From positions 1,094,897 to 1,158,896 of the forward strand of contig NZ_MKXO01000001.1 of NCBI RefSeq assembly GCF_001766415.1: a stretch of 64,000 nucleotides of DNA, read 5' to 3'. The position numbers were made by a program, and so were the translations under genes. The notes below the pieces were generated by a model that saw only the letters and a program-made list of their open reading frames with translations, was not told the origin of the DNA and made no database searches. This document shows, piece after piece, positions 17,681 through 26,723 of this stretch; the first letter of the stretch is position 1, and every line of letters begins with the position of its first letter. The DNA is from Exiguobacterium aurantiacum. GTDB lineage: Bacteria > Bacillota > Bacilli > Exiguobacteriales > Exiguobacteriaceae.

Positions 17681-19688
17681 CGGTCGTTATGCGTTGACGT
17701 CGTAACCTTGTTCTTCGATAGCTTCGATCATCGTTTTGACGGATGTTTCGCATCGTGAGCGCACTCATCTCGATCGCCCGATCCACGCCTTCGATATCCC
17801 GACCCATGATCGTCACGTCCGCCGCTTCTAAAGCGACGTCCGTCCCGCTGCCGAAGGCGATACCGACGTCCGCGACGGCGAGCGCAGGCGCATCGTTCAT
17901 CCCGTCACCGACCATGGCGACGCGGCCACGTTGTTTCAGTGCCTCGATGTGGTCTGCCTTCTCGACGGGCAACACCTCGGCAATGACGTTCGCTTCAGCG
18001 ATGCCTAGTTCACGCGCCACGTCGAGCGCGACTTCTTTTCGGTCTCCCGTCAAGACATACACTTGTCTCGTCGTCGCAAGTCGTTGCACGACAGCCCGGC
18101 TACCTTCTTTCAACCGGTCTTGAAGACCGAACGCTGCCACGACTTTAGATTCACTCGCCACGTAAACCGGCGTCATCGCTTGCATGTCCCAATCAGGCAA
18201 CGTGAATCCGGCCTCGCGCATCATCCGGACCGAACCGATAAGGTGCTCTTTCCCATCAACGACCGCTTTCAATCCTCGGCCCGATAATTCTTCGACCTGT
18301 TCCACGTGCCCGACGCCGACGCCGCGACCGATCGCTTCCGCGAGTGGATGCGTCGACTGACGCTCGGCCATGACCGCCCGTTGTAAGAACGACTCGTCCC
18401 CGAACGTCGCCACGACTTCAGGCGTCCCGTTCGTGAGCGTCCCCGTCTTATCGAACACGACGATATCGACACCGTTCAATGATTCGAGTTGACCGCCCCC
18501 TTTAAAGAGGACGCCTTGTTCAGCCGCACGGCCGGTCCCGACCATGATCGAGGTCGGGGTCGCAAGTCCGAGCGCACACGGACAAGCGATGACGAGGACG
18601 GCGATTGAAGACCGAATCGCCATATCGAGATCATTAAACCCGAACAACCAAACGGCGAACGTGACGGCACTGATGGCGACGACGATCGGTACGAACACGC
18701 CGGAGATTCGGTCGGCCTGGCGTTGAATCGGTGCTTTATCCGTTTGTGCCTGTTCGACGACACGGACGATTTGCGCAAGCATCGTCTCGCTGCCGACACG
18801 CTCTGCCGCCATCAAGAAGCGGTGTGTTCGATTGATCGTCCCACCGACGACATCAAAACCGATGCCTTTTTCAGACGGGATCGATTCGCCGGTCAGCATC
18901 GATTCATCGATGACCGTCTCACCTTCAACGATCTTACCGTCGACCGGCACTTTCTCACCTGGACGGACGACGATCACGTCGCCGACGTTGACAAGGTCGA
19001 TCGCCACCGACCGTTCTTCCCCGTCGACGAGTAAGATTGCTTCTTTCGCCTGCAGCGACAGAAGCGATTTGAGCGCATCTGTCGTTTTTTCTTTCGCCCG
19101 TGCCTCCAACCATTTCCCGAGCAATACGAGCGTGATCAACACAGCGCTCGTCTCGAAATAAAGGGACGGATTCATCGGATGGATGAGCATTTCGAACACG
19201 GAATAGAAGTAGGCGGCGGACGTCCCCGTCGCGACGAGGACGTCCATATTGGCCGCCCCGCTCTTCAGGCTCTTATACGCCCCTTGATAAAACTGGGCCC
19301 CGATCCAAAACTGGACCGGTGTCGCGAGCGCGAATTGCCACCACGGGTTCATGAGCCAATCGGCATGGAACATTAACCCAGGGATATGGGTAATCATGAC
19401 GAGTAAGAGCGGCGCCGAAAGAAGCGCCGAAATGAGCACTTTCCGTTCTAGTGGGCGGAGGTCATGTTTCGGTGTGAGCTCGACTTTTCGTTCCGCCCCG
19501 TAGCCGATCTTCTCGATCCGGGCGATCAGCTCCTCTTCGGTGATGCCGTCCTCGACGCGAATTGTCGCCGTCTCGAGCGGCAAATTGACGGTCGCATCGA
19601 CCCCGTCCATCTTATTCAATACTTTCTCGATTCGGGCTGAGCATGCGGCGCATGTCATTCCTTGAATCGACAGTTCGACAGTCTTCAT
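17667..19688 (-). CDS. copA: Copper-exporting P-type ATPase CopA, C-terminally truncated by a deletion
   Basis: P1B-type ATPase that exports Cu(I). One heavy-metal-binding domain with C13-A-A-C16, six membrane helices before the catalytic part, metal site C369-P-C371, phosphorylation site D413-K-T-G-T, and the hinge motif [11 protein letters not shown] are intact. The family sequence stops at residue 652 (TMRNIRQN). The last 21 codons are foreign: they read out of frame through the end of a copZ gene and into the terminator. The last two membrane helices, which carry the Tyr-Asn and Met-x-x-Ser-Ser copper ligands, are missing, so transport is probably lost. 673 residues against roughly 705-750 for one-domain CopA. 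It lies 12 bases after csoR in one operon. A long open frame remains, so some protein may still be made. Confidence 0.9.
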   Translation of the reverse strand: MKTVELSIQGMTCAACSARIEKVLNKMDGVDATVNLPLETATIRVEDGITEEELIARIEKIGYGAERKVELTPKHDLRPLERKVLISALLSAPLLLVMITHIPGLMFHADWLMNPWWQFALATPVQFWIGAQFYQGAYKSLKSGAANMDVLVATGTSAAYFYSVFEMLIHPMNPSLYFETSAVLITLVLLGKWLEARAKEKTTDALKSLLSLQAKEAILLVDGEERSVAIDLVNVGDVIVVRPGEKVPVDGKIVEGETVIDESMLTGESIPSEKGIGFDVVGGTINRTHRFLMAAERVGSETMLAQIVRVVEQAQTDKAPIQRQADRISGVFVPIVVAISAVTFAVWLFGFNDLDMAIRSSIAVLVIACPCALGLATPTSIMVGTGRAAEQGVLFKGGGQLESLNGVDIVVFDKTGTLTNGTPEVVATFGDESFLQRAVMAERQSTHPLAEAIGRGVGVGHVEQVEELSGRGLKAVVDGKEHLIGSVRMMREAGFTLPDWDMQAMTPVYVASESKVVAAFGLQDRLKEGSRAVVQRLATTRQVYVLTGDRKEVALDVARELGIAEANVIAEVLPVEKADHIEALKQRGRVAMVGDGMNDAPALAVADVGIAFGSGTDVALEAADVTIMGRDIEGVDRAIEMSALTMRNIRQNDDRSYRRTRLRRQRITTESRL
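17687..17740 (-). pseudogene. copZ: Remnant of copper chaperone gene copZ (last 17 codons)
   Basis: In the frame next to copA's, the bases directly after copA codon 652 read [17 protein letters not shown] and stop. This fits the C-terminus of CopZ (Bacillus: DIADAIEDQGYDVAK). The start and the metal-binding Cys-x-x-Cys of copZ are gone. The junction lies in GTCAAAAC (17733-17740), which fits both genes, so a deletion through a short direct repeat is the simplest origin. Confidence 0.75.
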
Positions 19689-19700
19689 ACGAGCACCTCC

Positions 19701-20003
19701 TTACTTTTTAATGCGGCTGACAATTGTCATCAATTCGTCAATGTATGGATCCATATCTTCCGTTTCACTCGCATGGACCAAGCATTTACGCATATGACGC
19801 TCAAGCAGCTGCATCTCGACTTGCTTTAACGCGGCTTGAATAGCCGACGTCTGCGTCAAGATATCGACGCAATATCGGTCGCTCTCGACCATCTTTTGAA
19901 TCCCACGGACTTGGCCTTCGATCCGGCGCAGCCGCTTACTGAGCGCAACTCGCTCGGCGTCTTCGCGCGGGACGAGCGGCTGTTCGTGCAAGAATTCATC
20001 CAT
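19701..20003 (-). CDS. csoR: Copper-sensing repressor CsoR
   Basis: 100-residue all-helical repressor of copper efflux genes; Cu(I) binding releases it from DNA. The three copper ligands are present: C45 (DRYCVDIL), H70 and C74 (LLERHMRKC). Basic surface residues near SKRLRRIEGQVRG suit DNA contact. I chose the ATG six bases after GAGGTG over a GTG three codons upstream. It heads the csoR-copA-copZ operon, as in Bacillus and Staphylococcus, and probably controls itself through the site at 20024-20041. The gene is intact although its target copA is damaged. Confidence 0.92.
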   Translation of the reverse strand: MDEFLHEQPLVPREDAERVALSKRLRRIEGQVRGIQKMVESDRYCVDILTQTSAIQAALKQVEMQLLERHMRKCLVHASETEDMDPYIDELMTIVSRIKK

Positions 20004-20023
20004 TGTTATCACCTCACGTCTAA

Positions 20024-20041
20024 TATACCCCTACCCCGTAA
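20024..20041. promoter_or_regulatory. Candidate CsoR operator
   Basis: ATACCCCTACCCCGTAA, 20-40 bases before csoR. Known CsoR sites are GC-rich inverted repeats of the type TACCC...GGGTA; here two CCCC blocks lie in the same orientation, so the fit is only partial. Confidence 0.35.
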
Positions 20042-20061
20042 TGGTGTCAAACGTATGAAAT

Positions 20062-20090
20062 AAAAAAAGAGCGACAATTGTGTGTCGCCC
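20062..20090 (-). terminator. Rho-independent terminator of the acyl-CoA ligase gene
   Basis: Minus direction: GGGCGACA, loop of six bases, TGTCGCTC, then seven T. Confidence 0.85.
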
Positions 20091-20099
20091 TTGCTTGAT

Positions 20100-21644
20100 T
20101 CAGTTGCGTTGAAACGCCTCGCTTTTCAAAACCGTCCGCAAAATCTTACCGGTCGTGTTTCGCGGTAACTCATCGATGATCTCGATGTGGCTCGGCTGTT
20201 TATACTTGGCAAGTTTCGTCGCCGCGAACGCGCGGATCTCGTCGACCGAAAGCTCATCGCGGGTGACGATAAACGCCTTCACCGCTTCACCTTGCTCGGC
20301 ATCGGGCACGCCGATGACGGCAGCCTCGACGATGCCCGGGTGTTGGTATAACACTTCTTCGACTTCCCGCGGGTAGACGTTATAACCACCGACGATGACC
20401 ATATCCTTTTTCCGGTCGACGATGTAAAAATATCCGTCCTCGTCACGTTTCGCCAAGTCGCCCGTATAGAGCCATCCGTCCCGAAGCGTCATCGACGTCT
20501 CCTCAGGCAGTTTGTAATAGCCTTTCATGACGTTCGGACCGCGGACGATCAGTTCCCCGACTTCGCCGACACCGACTTCTTCACCGAGCTCGTCGACGAT
20601 TTTGTTCTCGACGTGGATGATCGATGGACCGATCGATCCCGCTTTCCGTTCTCCGTGGAGCGGGTTGAAACAAGTGACCGGCGACGCCTCTGACAGGCCA
20701 TACCCTTCGAGGATCTTACACTCGAACTTTTGTTCAAACGATTCGAGCAGTTGGACCGGTAAGCTCGCCCCGCCCGAGACGAAGACGCGGACGTGCTTGA
20801 GCGCCGACGTGTAAGTCGGTACTTTCAGCGCCGTTTGTAACAAGAAGTTGTACATCGTCGGCACACCGGCAAAAATGCTGACCTGATGCTTCGGAATGAG
20901 ATCGAATACGTCTTGCGGCGAGAACTTCGGCAAGATGATGATCGTCGCCCCGCGCAGGAGCGGCGCGTTGACGATGACCGTCAAACAGAAGACGTGGAAC
21001 ATCGGCAGCGCCGCGAGCGCCTTATCGTCCGGTGTGATCTCGAGATATTCTCCGATTGAGTGCGCGTTTGAGAACAAGTTGAGGTGGGTCAACAGCGCCC
21101 CCTTAGGTTTACCTGTCGTCCCGCTCGTATATAAGATGACGGCGACGTCTTGTTCATCGACCTTGACTAGCGCCGTCACGCCCGAGGCGAACGCTTTTGA
21201 AAACGGCATAAATTCGATATCCCCTGTGCGCTCGATTGCGGGCACCTCCGCATACGGTACCGAGATGACAAGCTTCAACTGCGGCAAATTCGTGAGCGCC
21301 GTTTCGGCTTGCGCGACGAGCGGCGACAAGGCGACGATCGCTTTCACGTCTCCATCGAGTAAAATGTAAGCCATCTCGTCCGGCGTATATGTAGGGTTGA
21401 TCGGAATGACGATTCCCCCTCGCGCGAGGACCGCAAAATAAGAAATCAAGAACGCTGGGCTATTCCCGAGGACGAGCGCGACGTGGTCCCCTCTATCGAT
21501 CCCTTTCTGTTCAAGCGTCGATGCCATCGCTTGGACTTGTCCGAAAAACTGTTCGTAGCTGACCGTGTCCTCCCCGAACACGTAGGCCGCCTTATTTGGA
21601 TGCGCGGCCACAACCCCTTGTAACGCTGTTACTAAGTTTGCCAT
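20100..21644 (-). CDS. Long-chain fatty-acid-CoA ligase (FadD/YhfL-like)
   Basis: 514-residue adenylate-forming enzyme that activates fatty acids with ATP and CoA, for beta-oxidation or lipid repair. The P-loop-like motif is ILYTSGTTGKPKGALLTH (about 171-188), A5 is EGYGLSEASP, A7 is WLYTGDLAKRDEDGYFYIVD, A8 is KKDMVIVGGYNVYPREVEE, and the catalytic lysine A10 lies in PRNTTGKILR near the C-terminus. Length and style match B. subtilis YhfL (LcfB), which lies in the same syntenic block. Ribosome site AAAGGGGG before the ATG. Chain-length preference cannot be read. A terminator follows, and another separates it from the gene upstream. Confidence 0.9.
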   Translation of the reverse strand: MANLVTALQGVVAAHPNKAAYVFGEDTVSYEQFFGQVQAMASTLEQKGIDRGDHVALVLGNSPAFLISYFAVLARGGIVIPINPTYTPDEMAYILLDGDVKAIVALSPLVAQAETALTNLPQLKLVISVPYAEVPAIERTGDIEFMPFSKAFASGVTALVKVDEQDVAVILYTSGTTGKPKGALLTHLNLFSNAHSIGEYLEITPDDKALAALPMFHVFCLTVIVNAPLLRGATIIILPKFSPQDVFDLIPKHQVSIFAGVPTMYNFLLQTALKVPTYTSALKHVRVFVSGGASLPVQLLESFEQKFECKILEGYGLSEASPVTCFNPLHGERKAGSIGPSIIHVENKIVDELGEEVGVGEVGELIVRGPNVMKGYYKLPEETSMTLRDGWLYTGDLAKRDEDGYFYIVDRKKDMVIVGGYNVYPREVEEVLYQHPGIVEAAVIGVPDAEQGEAVKAFIVTRDELSVDEIRAFAATKLAKYKQPSHIEIIDELPRNTTGKILRTVLKSEAFQRN

Positions 21645-21689
21645 AGTAATCCCCCTTTAGAAATGAATGACGATTCACTCTTGAGCCGT

Positions 21690-21719
21690 AAAAAAGAGCA
21701 CGGCAACCGCGCCCTTTTT
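21690..21719 (-). terminator. Rho-independent terminator of the EIIA-like gene
   Basis: Minus direction: GGGCGCGG, short loop, CCGTGCTC, then six T. Confidence 0.75.
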
Positions 21720-21747
21720 CAGTTATCTCTATTGTACATGAAACGCC

Positions 21748-22221
21748 TCATGAAGAAAACGCTTTCAAATCCATCGTCTGCAAATGATACAACCCAGTCC
21801 GACTTTGCACATGTACGAGCGCTTGCAGCGACTCGTCATCCATGAGCAGATCGTCGATCAACTTATGGAACGTCTGCTTCTTCTCGTCAGTCGTCGCTGT
21901 GATGATAAAGATCATTTCTGCACAGACCAATTCTCCGGCGATCGTCCGCACGTCGAACGGACGGTTCAAGTGGAGCAGCGTGATGCCATCGCGCTTTGAG
22001 ACCTGGTTCGGCACGTCGATGACAGCGACCGGGATGGCGACGTCCGTCACTCCGGACGGGATCGTGCGCTCCTGCTCGATGATGACTTGCGCAAACGTAT
22101 CATCGACTATCCCTTTTCCTTCTAGCTCAAGACCAATCGCGAGCATGGCTCGCTCGAACGTCGGTTGATCGGTCACCCACATCCAGTTCGTGTCCATCCA
22201 TTCTGTGATGAAACGGCACAT
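21748..22221 (-). CDS. PTS EIIA (fructose/galactitol type)-like protein without active-site His
   Basis: 157 residues from the ATG seven bases behind AGGAGG. The fold resembles PTS EIIA type 2, closest to GatA: GIVDDTFAQVIIEQERTIPSG corresponds to the xxVxxxF...RExxxPTG block, followed by ITLLHLNRPF and late helices LIDDLLMDDESL. Where GatA and its relatives have the phosphorylated histidine (AIPH), this protein reads IDVPN, so it is unlikely to carry phosphate. No EIIB or EIIC gene is close. It may be a regulatory relic or a binding protein. A cre-like site sits at its promoter, which suggests CcpA control. The EIIA assignment is from motif comparison only. Confidence 0.55.
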   Translation of the reverse strand: MCRFITEWMDTNWMWVTDQPTFERAMLAIGLELEGKGIVDDTFAQVIIEQERTIPSGVTDVAIPVAVIDVPNQVSKRDGITLLHLNRPFDVRTIAGELVCAEMIFIITATTDEKKQTFHKLIDDLLMDDESLQALVHVQSRTGLYHLQTMDLKAFSS

Positions 22222-22253
22222 CTTCATTCCTCCTATTGGCTCATCTCCATTAA

Positions 22254-22302
22254 CGAAAGCGCTTGCACTGATTATGATACGCCTTCCCGCAACGACTCGC
22301 AA
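22254..22302 (-). promoter_or_regulatory. Promoter with cre-like (CcpA) site
   Basis: Minus direction: -35 TTGCGA (22297-22302), 17-bp spacer, -10 TATCAT (22274-22279), then TGCAAGCGCTTTCG (22254-22267), which matches the cre pattern TGWAARCGYTWNCW except at two positions. The site covers the expected transcription start of the EIIA-like gene. Confidence 0.55.
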
Positions 22303-22331
22303 CGCTACACACAAGGTTTCACGAAAACGCC

Positions 22332-22361
22332 AAAAAGGATGGTCTCTGAAACAGACCATCC
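22332..22361 (-). terminator. Rho-independent terminator of lplJ
   Basis: Perfect 9-bp stem GGATGGTCT / AGACCATCC with a 7-base loop, then five T in the minus direction. Confidence 0.85.
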
Positions 22362-22376
22362 TCCTGCAAAATCGCC

Positions 22377-23366
22377 TCAGCTAATGAGATCGACCAGTTC
22401 TTCTAAGTCGACGTTACCGAAGTAATGCTTGACGTCGAGGTGTGACAATTGTTCCCGAATCGCGGCTCGTTCGAATCGCGTCCCGACGAGTGCTTGCTCG
22501 ACGTCGTGGATATCACCGACGCCGAAGAAGTCGCCGTAGATTTTCGCTTCTGTGATCGTCCCTTTATTGACGTTCAAACGAACGTCAATTGTACCGATCG
22601 GGAAACGACGCTTCGATTCGACGTCGAACTTCGGTGACTTCCCGAAGTTCCAGTCCCAGTTCGCGTAGCGTTCTTTCGAGATGTCTTGAACGATTTCCCA
22701 GTCCTCGTCACGGAGCACGTAACGTTCCGGATCTTGACCATCATAGATCGAGTGGAGGAGCGCCTCGACGAACCGTTTCATCTCCATCTCTTCCTCTAAA
22801 AATTCCGTGATGTTGGCGACCCGGCTCCGGACCGACTTGATGCCTTTTGAGCGCATCTTCTCTTCCGAAACGTTGAGTGAGTTGACGACTTCCTCGATGT
22901 TCGAGTTGAACATGAGCGTCCCGTGGCTGAACATGCGACCGCGCGTCGTGAATTGGGCGTTCCCGCTGATTTTCCGTTCGCCGACTTGAATATCGTTACG
23001 ACCGGTCAATTCTGCTTCGACACCGAGTTGTTTGAGCGCATCGACGATCGGCTGTGTGAACTTCTTGTAGTTGTTGAACGAATTGCCGTCATCTTTCGTG
23101 ATAAAGCTGAAGTTCAAGTTACCTTCGTCGTGATAGACGGCACCGCCGCCAGACAAGCGACGGACGACGTCGATCCCGTTCTCTTCGATATACTTCAAGT
23201 TGACTTCTTCTGACGTGTTCTGGTTTTTGCCGATGATGATCGACGGGCCGTTAATATAGAACAAGAAGTAGTCCTCATGCTCGACGTTCAAATGCTTGAG
23301 GATATACTCCTCGACCGCCAAGTTGAGTTTTGGGTCCCGGATGTCCGGGTTAAAGATAAATTTCAC
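22377..23366 (-). CDS. lplJ: Lipoate-protein ligase LplJ
   Basis: 329-residue ligase that activates free lipoate with ATP and attaches it to a lysine of E2 or GcvH proteins. Catalytic-domain motifs: RRLSGGGAVYHDEGNLNFSF (about 70-89), the lysine-containing KISGNAQ with the conserved K near 132, and HGTLMFNSN. The C-terminal accessory domain (about 235-329) is present, so this is the full LplA/LplJ form. GTG start, nine bases after AGGAGG. Single gene with its own terminator; it lies beside the acyl-CoA ligase as lplJ (yhfJ) and yhfL do in B. subtilis. Confidence 0.92.
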   Translation of the reverse strand: MKFIFNPDIRDPKLNLAVEEYILKHLNVEHEDYFLFYINGPSIIIGKNQNTSEEVNLKYIEENGIDVVRRLSGGGAVYHDEGNLNFSFITKDDGNSFNNYKKFTQPIVDALKQLGVEAELTGRNDIQVGERKISGNAQFTTRGRMFSHGTLMFNSNIEEVVNSLNVSEEKMRSKGIKSVRSRVANITEFLEEEMEMKRFVEALLHSIYDGQDPERYVLRDEDWEIVQDISKERYANWDWNFGKSPKFDVESKRRFPIGTIDVRLNVNKGTITEAKIYGDFFGVGDIHDVEQALVGTRFERAAIREQLSHLDVKHYFGNVDLEELVDLIS

Positions 23367-23437
23367 AGTCGGTTTCCTCCTAATCGGATGTTCGTTAGTT
23401 GTATTATACGAGACGAATCACCCGCTCTACAACTTGT

Positions 23438-24325
23438 TTACTTCCACTCACCGCTCATAATGCGCTTCAGCGCGTTCGCGACGCCGTACTCATCATGACG
23501 TTCCGTGACGTGGTGGCTGATCGCGATCAAGTCGTCGTGACTGTTGCCCATCGCGATCGCTTTGCCGGCAACTTCAAACATCGGCACGTCGTTCAAGTTG
23601 TCACCGATGACGACGACTTCTGACAAATCGACACCGAAGTGCTCGGCTAATTTTTTGACGCCGTGACCTTTGTCGGCCCCGTTCGCCATCACTTCGATGT
23701 TGTCGTTCCCTGATGACGTGACGTATACCCCGTCGACACGCTCATCGATTTCAGTCCATAGTGATGACATCTTCTCAAAATGACTTGAGAACGCGATGAA
23801 TTTATAGACGCGACCAGCCTCGTTTTTGATGAAGTCCTCGATATCCTCGACGAGACGGACGTCTTCGTTGACGTAATAACGCTTCCGGAAGAACTCATAC
23901 ATCTCGAGCGACAGGTCGTCACCGTTTTGCTTCAAGTTTTCCATCGTCGCTTCAATCAAATCGAGGCGACTTGCGACAAGTCCCGCTTCCGAATACATCT
24001 CATAAAAGATATCCGAATACTTATGGTCTTGATGAAGCACCGACACGACTTCGAGCGCTTCTTCAACCGTCAAATCGATTTCATGGAGCACCTCTCCCGT
24101 TTCAGTCAAGACGCGGCCCCCGTTTGACGAGACGATCGGGCACGTGAGACCGGCTTCATCGAGAATTCCTTTCGCGTTGAAGTAATTGCGTCCCGTCGCA
24201 ATCGCAAAGCGAATCCCTTGCGCTTCGGCGGCGCGGACGATTTCCGCCGTCTCCGGTGCGATTTTTGTGTGGTTGTGCAGAATCGTGCCATCCATATCGG
24301 ATACGAACAGTTTATACGTTGTCAT
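23438..24325 (-). CDS. Cof-type HAD-superfamily phosphatase
   Basis: About 295 residues. HAD motif I is FVSDMDGTI (nucleophile Asp in the first dozen residues), motif II is the T in IATGRNY, motif III is a late Lys in ADKGHGVKKL, and motif IV is VVIGDNLNDVPMFEVAG. A large C2B cap lies between, so it belongs to the Cof/YwpJ/YcsE group that removes phosphate from sugar phosphates, FMN or similar. The substrate cannot be predicted. The start at 24325 gives better spacing from GGGAG than an ATG two codons earlier. Monocistronic between lplJ and hemY. Confidence 0.88.
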   Translation of the reverse strand: MTTYKLFVSDMDGTILHNHTKIAPETAEIVRAAEAQGIRFAIATGRNYFNAKGILDEAGLTCPIVSSNGGRVLTETGEVLHEIDLTVEEALEVVSVLHQDHKYSDIFYEMYSEAGLVASRLDLIEATMENLKQNGDDLSLEMYEFFRKRYYVNEDVRLVEDIEDFIKNEAGRVYKFIAFSSHFEKMSSLWTEIDERVDGVYVTSSGNDNIEVMANGADKGHGVKKLAEHFGVDLSEVVVIGDNLNDVPMFEVAGKAIAMGNSHDDLIAISHHVTERHDEYGVANALKRIMSGEWK

Positions 24326-24367
24326 CAACATCCACTCCCTCTTTTTCTCTTTCGCTTCTAACTATAA

Positions 24368-24406
24368 CAAAAAGAGAGGCCGACGGAAAAATCCGACACC
24401 TCTCTT
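24368..24406 (-). terminator. Rho-independent terminator of the hemEHY operon
   Basis: Minus direction: AAGAGAGG and TCGG pair with CCG and CCTCTCTT around a T-rich loop, ending in five T. Confidence 0.7.
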
Positions 24407-24415
24407 CACAAATCC

Positions 24416-25801
24416 TTAACCAAGTTCTGCTAACTGTTTGATCTGCTCGTGGACGCTCTTAATACAGTCCGGCATGCCGATCCCGTCGTAGGCGATCCCC
24501 GCGAGCAGCACGCCAGGATAAACTCGGCTCATCTCGGCCCGAAGCGCTCGCACCCGGTCGGCGTGGAAGACCGCGTACGGCGGCAATCCGTCCCGCAGCC
24601 GGCTGACGACCGCCTGGAGCGGTGCGGCTTTGATGTTCATCAAACCGCCCAAGTCACGGAGCGCTGTCGCCACGATGTCCTCATCCGGTGCATCGACGAT
24701 CTCGTCAGCACCCGGACGACCGAGGAAGACACGGAGAACGTGATAGCCGTCCGGCACGGCGTGTGGCCATTTTTGATCGATGAACGTACACGCCGTGATC
24801 ATCACGTCCGCTTCTTGGCTCGTGACGAAGCCCGTACCGACGAACGGGAGCTCGATGTCTGTCTCTTTAAAGACGAGTGAGCACGTCGCGGTCGCATGCG
24901 GCTTCATATCGGCCAAGAAATCACTGTCGACTTTCGGTAAGAACTGACGAATGAGACGCGGCGGGACCGTCAGTACGAGACGCTCTGAATCCATATCGCC
25001 ACGATTCGTGAGCAGACGATAGCCTGTCTCGATCTCCTCGACTTGTTCGACCGAACAGTTCAAGATGACCTCTGTCCGCTCGAGCCGTTCCGCGAGACGG
25101 TCCGTCAGCGACTTCAAACCTCGCCGGAGCGAAGCGAACTGCCCGACTTTCTTCGCGCCGACTTCAGCGACACGCTGTTCGGGACGAAGATGGCGCATCC
25201 CTTCATATAGACTTCCGTACTTCTTCTCACCTTCGATAAACTGCGGGAACGTCGACAGCGCACTCATCTTGTCGATATCGCCGGCATAAATGCCCGACAA
25301 TAGCGGCTCGATCAATCGGTCGACAATCGGATCCCCGACCCGTTCTCGAAGATAGAGGCCGAGTGAGACGTCCGTCTCCGGGGGTGTGATATCCGGAGGC
25401 GACAACAGCATGGCCCGCAATGCCGCGTGCTCGTCTTCTGACAAGAGCGACGTCTGCTTGAACGCGTCGACGTCGAGCGGGATGCCCATCACCGTCTGTT
25501 TCGGGATCGGATGTAACCCGTCATGATGCAAGACGTACGCTTGGCCGACCCCGTTCCGGACGAGCTCGTCCCCGAGACCGACGTCATGGATCAACTCGGT
25601 CATCGCCGTCTTCCTGAACACGTAAGAGTCAGGACCGCGCTCGACCGCGAATTCACCGGTCTCAAACGTATCGATTTTTCCGCCCAACCGGTCATTGGCC
25701 TCCAACAGCGTGATCGACACGTCTTCCGGCAAATAACGCTCGGCATAAAAAGCGGCGGTGAGACCTGTGATCCCACCACCGACAATCGTCAAATTACGCA
25801 T
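24416..25801 (-). CDS. hemY: Coproporphyrinogen III oxidase, HemY/CgoX type
   Basis: 461-residue FAD enzyme that oxidises coproporphyrinogen III to coproporphyrin III in the Gram-positive haem route. The dinucleotide-binding motif is at the N-terminus ([17 protein letters not shown]), followed by [14 protein letters not shown] and [11 protein letters not shown]; a C-terminal FAD contact is seen in [16 protein letters not shown]. Length is usual. The start overlaps the end of hemH by eight bases, so it is the last gene of the coupled hemE-hemH-hemY operon. Older literature calls it protoporphyrinogen oxidase. The final-step gene hemQ is not in the window. Confidence 0.93.
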   Translation of the reverse strand: MRNLTIVGGGITGLTAAFYAERYLPEDVSITLLEANDRLGGKIDTFETGEFAVERGPDSYVFRKTAMTELIHDVGLGDELVRNGVGQAYVLHHDGLHPIPKQTVMGIPLDVDAFKQTSLLSEDEHAALRAMLLSPPDITPPETDVSLGLYLRERVGDPIVDRLIEPLLSGIYAGDIDKMSALSTFPQFIEGEKKYGSLYEGMRHLRPEQRVAEVGAKKVGQFASLRRGLKSLTDRLAERLERTEVILNCSVEQVEEIETGYRLLTNRGDMDSERLVLTVPPRLIRQFLPKVDSDFLADMKPHATATCSLVFKETDIELPFVGTGFVTSQEADVMITACTFIDQKWPHAVPDGYHVLRVFLGRPGADEIVDAPDEDIVATALRDLGGLMNIKAAPLQAVVSRLRDGLPPYAVFHADRVRALRAEMSRVYPGVLLAGIAYDGIGMPDCIKSVHEQIKQLAELG

Positions 25802-26723
25802 GATGCACGATCACGCTTTCCATCCGATCTGCGACGGCTTCGATGAAGCTCCGCTCTGCGTTTGGCATGTTTGGACGTGCATAGTGAACGCCAAGGCGGT
25901 CACAAACGACTTTACATTCCACATCGTTGTCGAAGAGCACTTCGAGGTGGTCAGCGACGAAACCGACCGGCGTATAGACGAACGCCTCGTAGCCATGTTT
26001 TTCGTGAAGTTCAGCCGTCAAATCTTGGACGTCCGGCCCGATCCAAGGATCCGGCGTGTTGCCTTCAGACTGCCAACCGACCTCATAGTTGATGACACCG
26101 GCAGCTTGCGCGATCTTGTCTGCCGTCTCTTTCAACTGATCCGGGTACGGGTCGCCACCAGCCAAAATCTTCTCTGGCAAGCTATGCGCCGACACGATCA
26201 AGCACGCCTTTTCGGCTGGGACCGGCAAGTTCGCGAACGTCTCTTTGATCGCTTCAGCCCACCAATTGATAAATTTCGGCTCATCGTACCACGACTCGAC
26301 CGAACGGATCTCGATGTCGTATTTCGCCGCTTCTTCATGGGCGCGTCCGTTGTAAGACTTGACGCTATATGACGAATAATGAGGGGCAAGAACGACTGAG
26401 ACCGCTTCTTTAATGCCGTCGTTCGCCATTTGCGCGACCGCATCCTCGACGAACGGTTCGATATGCTTGAGACCGATATATAATTTGAAGTCGATTTCAC
26501 CAGCGTGACGCTCGTTCAAAATGTCTCGAAGCGTCTCCGCTTGGTCGATCGTGATCTTCGCGAGCGGAGATACGCCCCCGATCGCCTCATAGCGTTCCGT
26601 CAAGTCTTGGAGCGCTTCCGGTGCCGGCTTGCGTCCGTAACGGATGTGCGTATAATATCGTTCAATGTCTTCCGGTTTATATGGTGTTCCATAAGCCATT
26701 ACGAGTAATCCGACTGTTTTCAT
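25794..26723 (-). CDS. hemH: Coproporphyrin III ferrochelatase (HemH/CpfC)
   Basis: 309 residues; inserts ferrous iron into coproporphyrin III. Typical motifs: [19 protein letters not shown] at the start, the metal-binding His in [13 protein letters not shown] (about 183), [19 protein letters not shown], and the Glu of [16 protein letters not shown]. It is soluble and has no C-terminal iron-sulfur cysteines, as in Bacillus. The ATG overlaps the hemE stop by four bases, and GGGAGG lies at the usual distance. Middle gene of hemEHY. Confidence 0.95.
   Translation of the reverse strand: MKTVGLLVMAYGTPYKPEDIERYYTHIRYGRKPAPEALQDLTERYEAIGGVSPLAKITIDQAETLRDILNERHAGEIDFKLYIGLKHIEPFVEDAVAQMANDGIKEAVSVVLAPHYSSYSVKSYNGRAHEEAAKYDIEIRSVESWYDEPKFINWWAEAIKETFANLPVPAEKACLIVSAHSLPEKILAGGDPYPDQLKETADKIAQAAGVINYEVGWQSEGNTPDPWIGPDVQDLTAELHEKHGYEAFVYTPVGFVADHLEVLFDNDVECKVVCDRLGVHYARPNMPNAERSFIEAVADRMESVIVHHA

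Noticed and set aside
17667..17760. Single-base frameshift in copA
   Set aside because: Restoring any frame does not bring back the CopA C-terminal helices; the adjacent frame reads as a CopZ end, so a deletion is needed.
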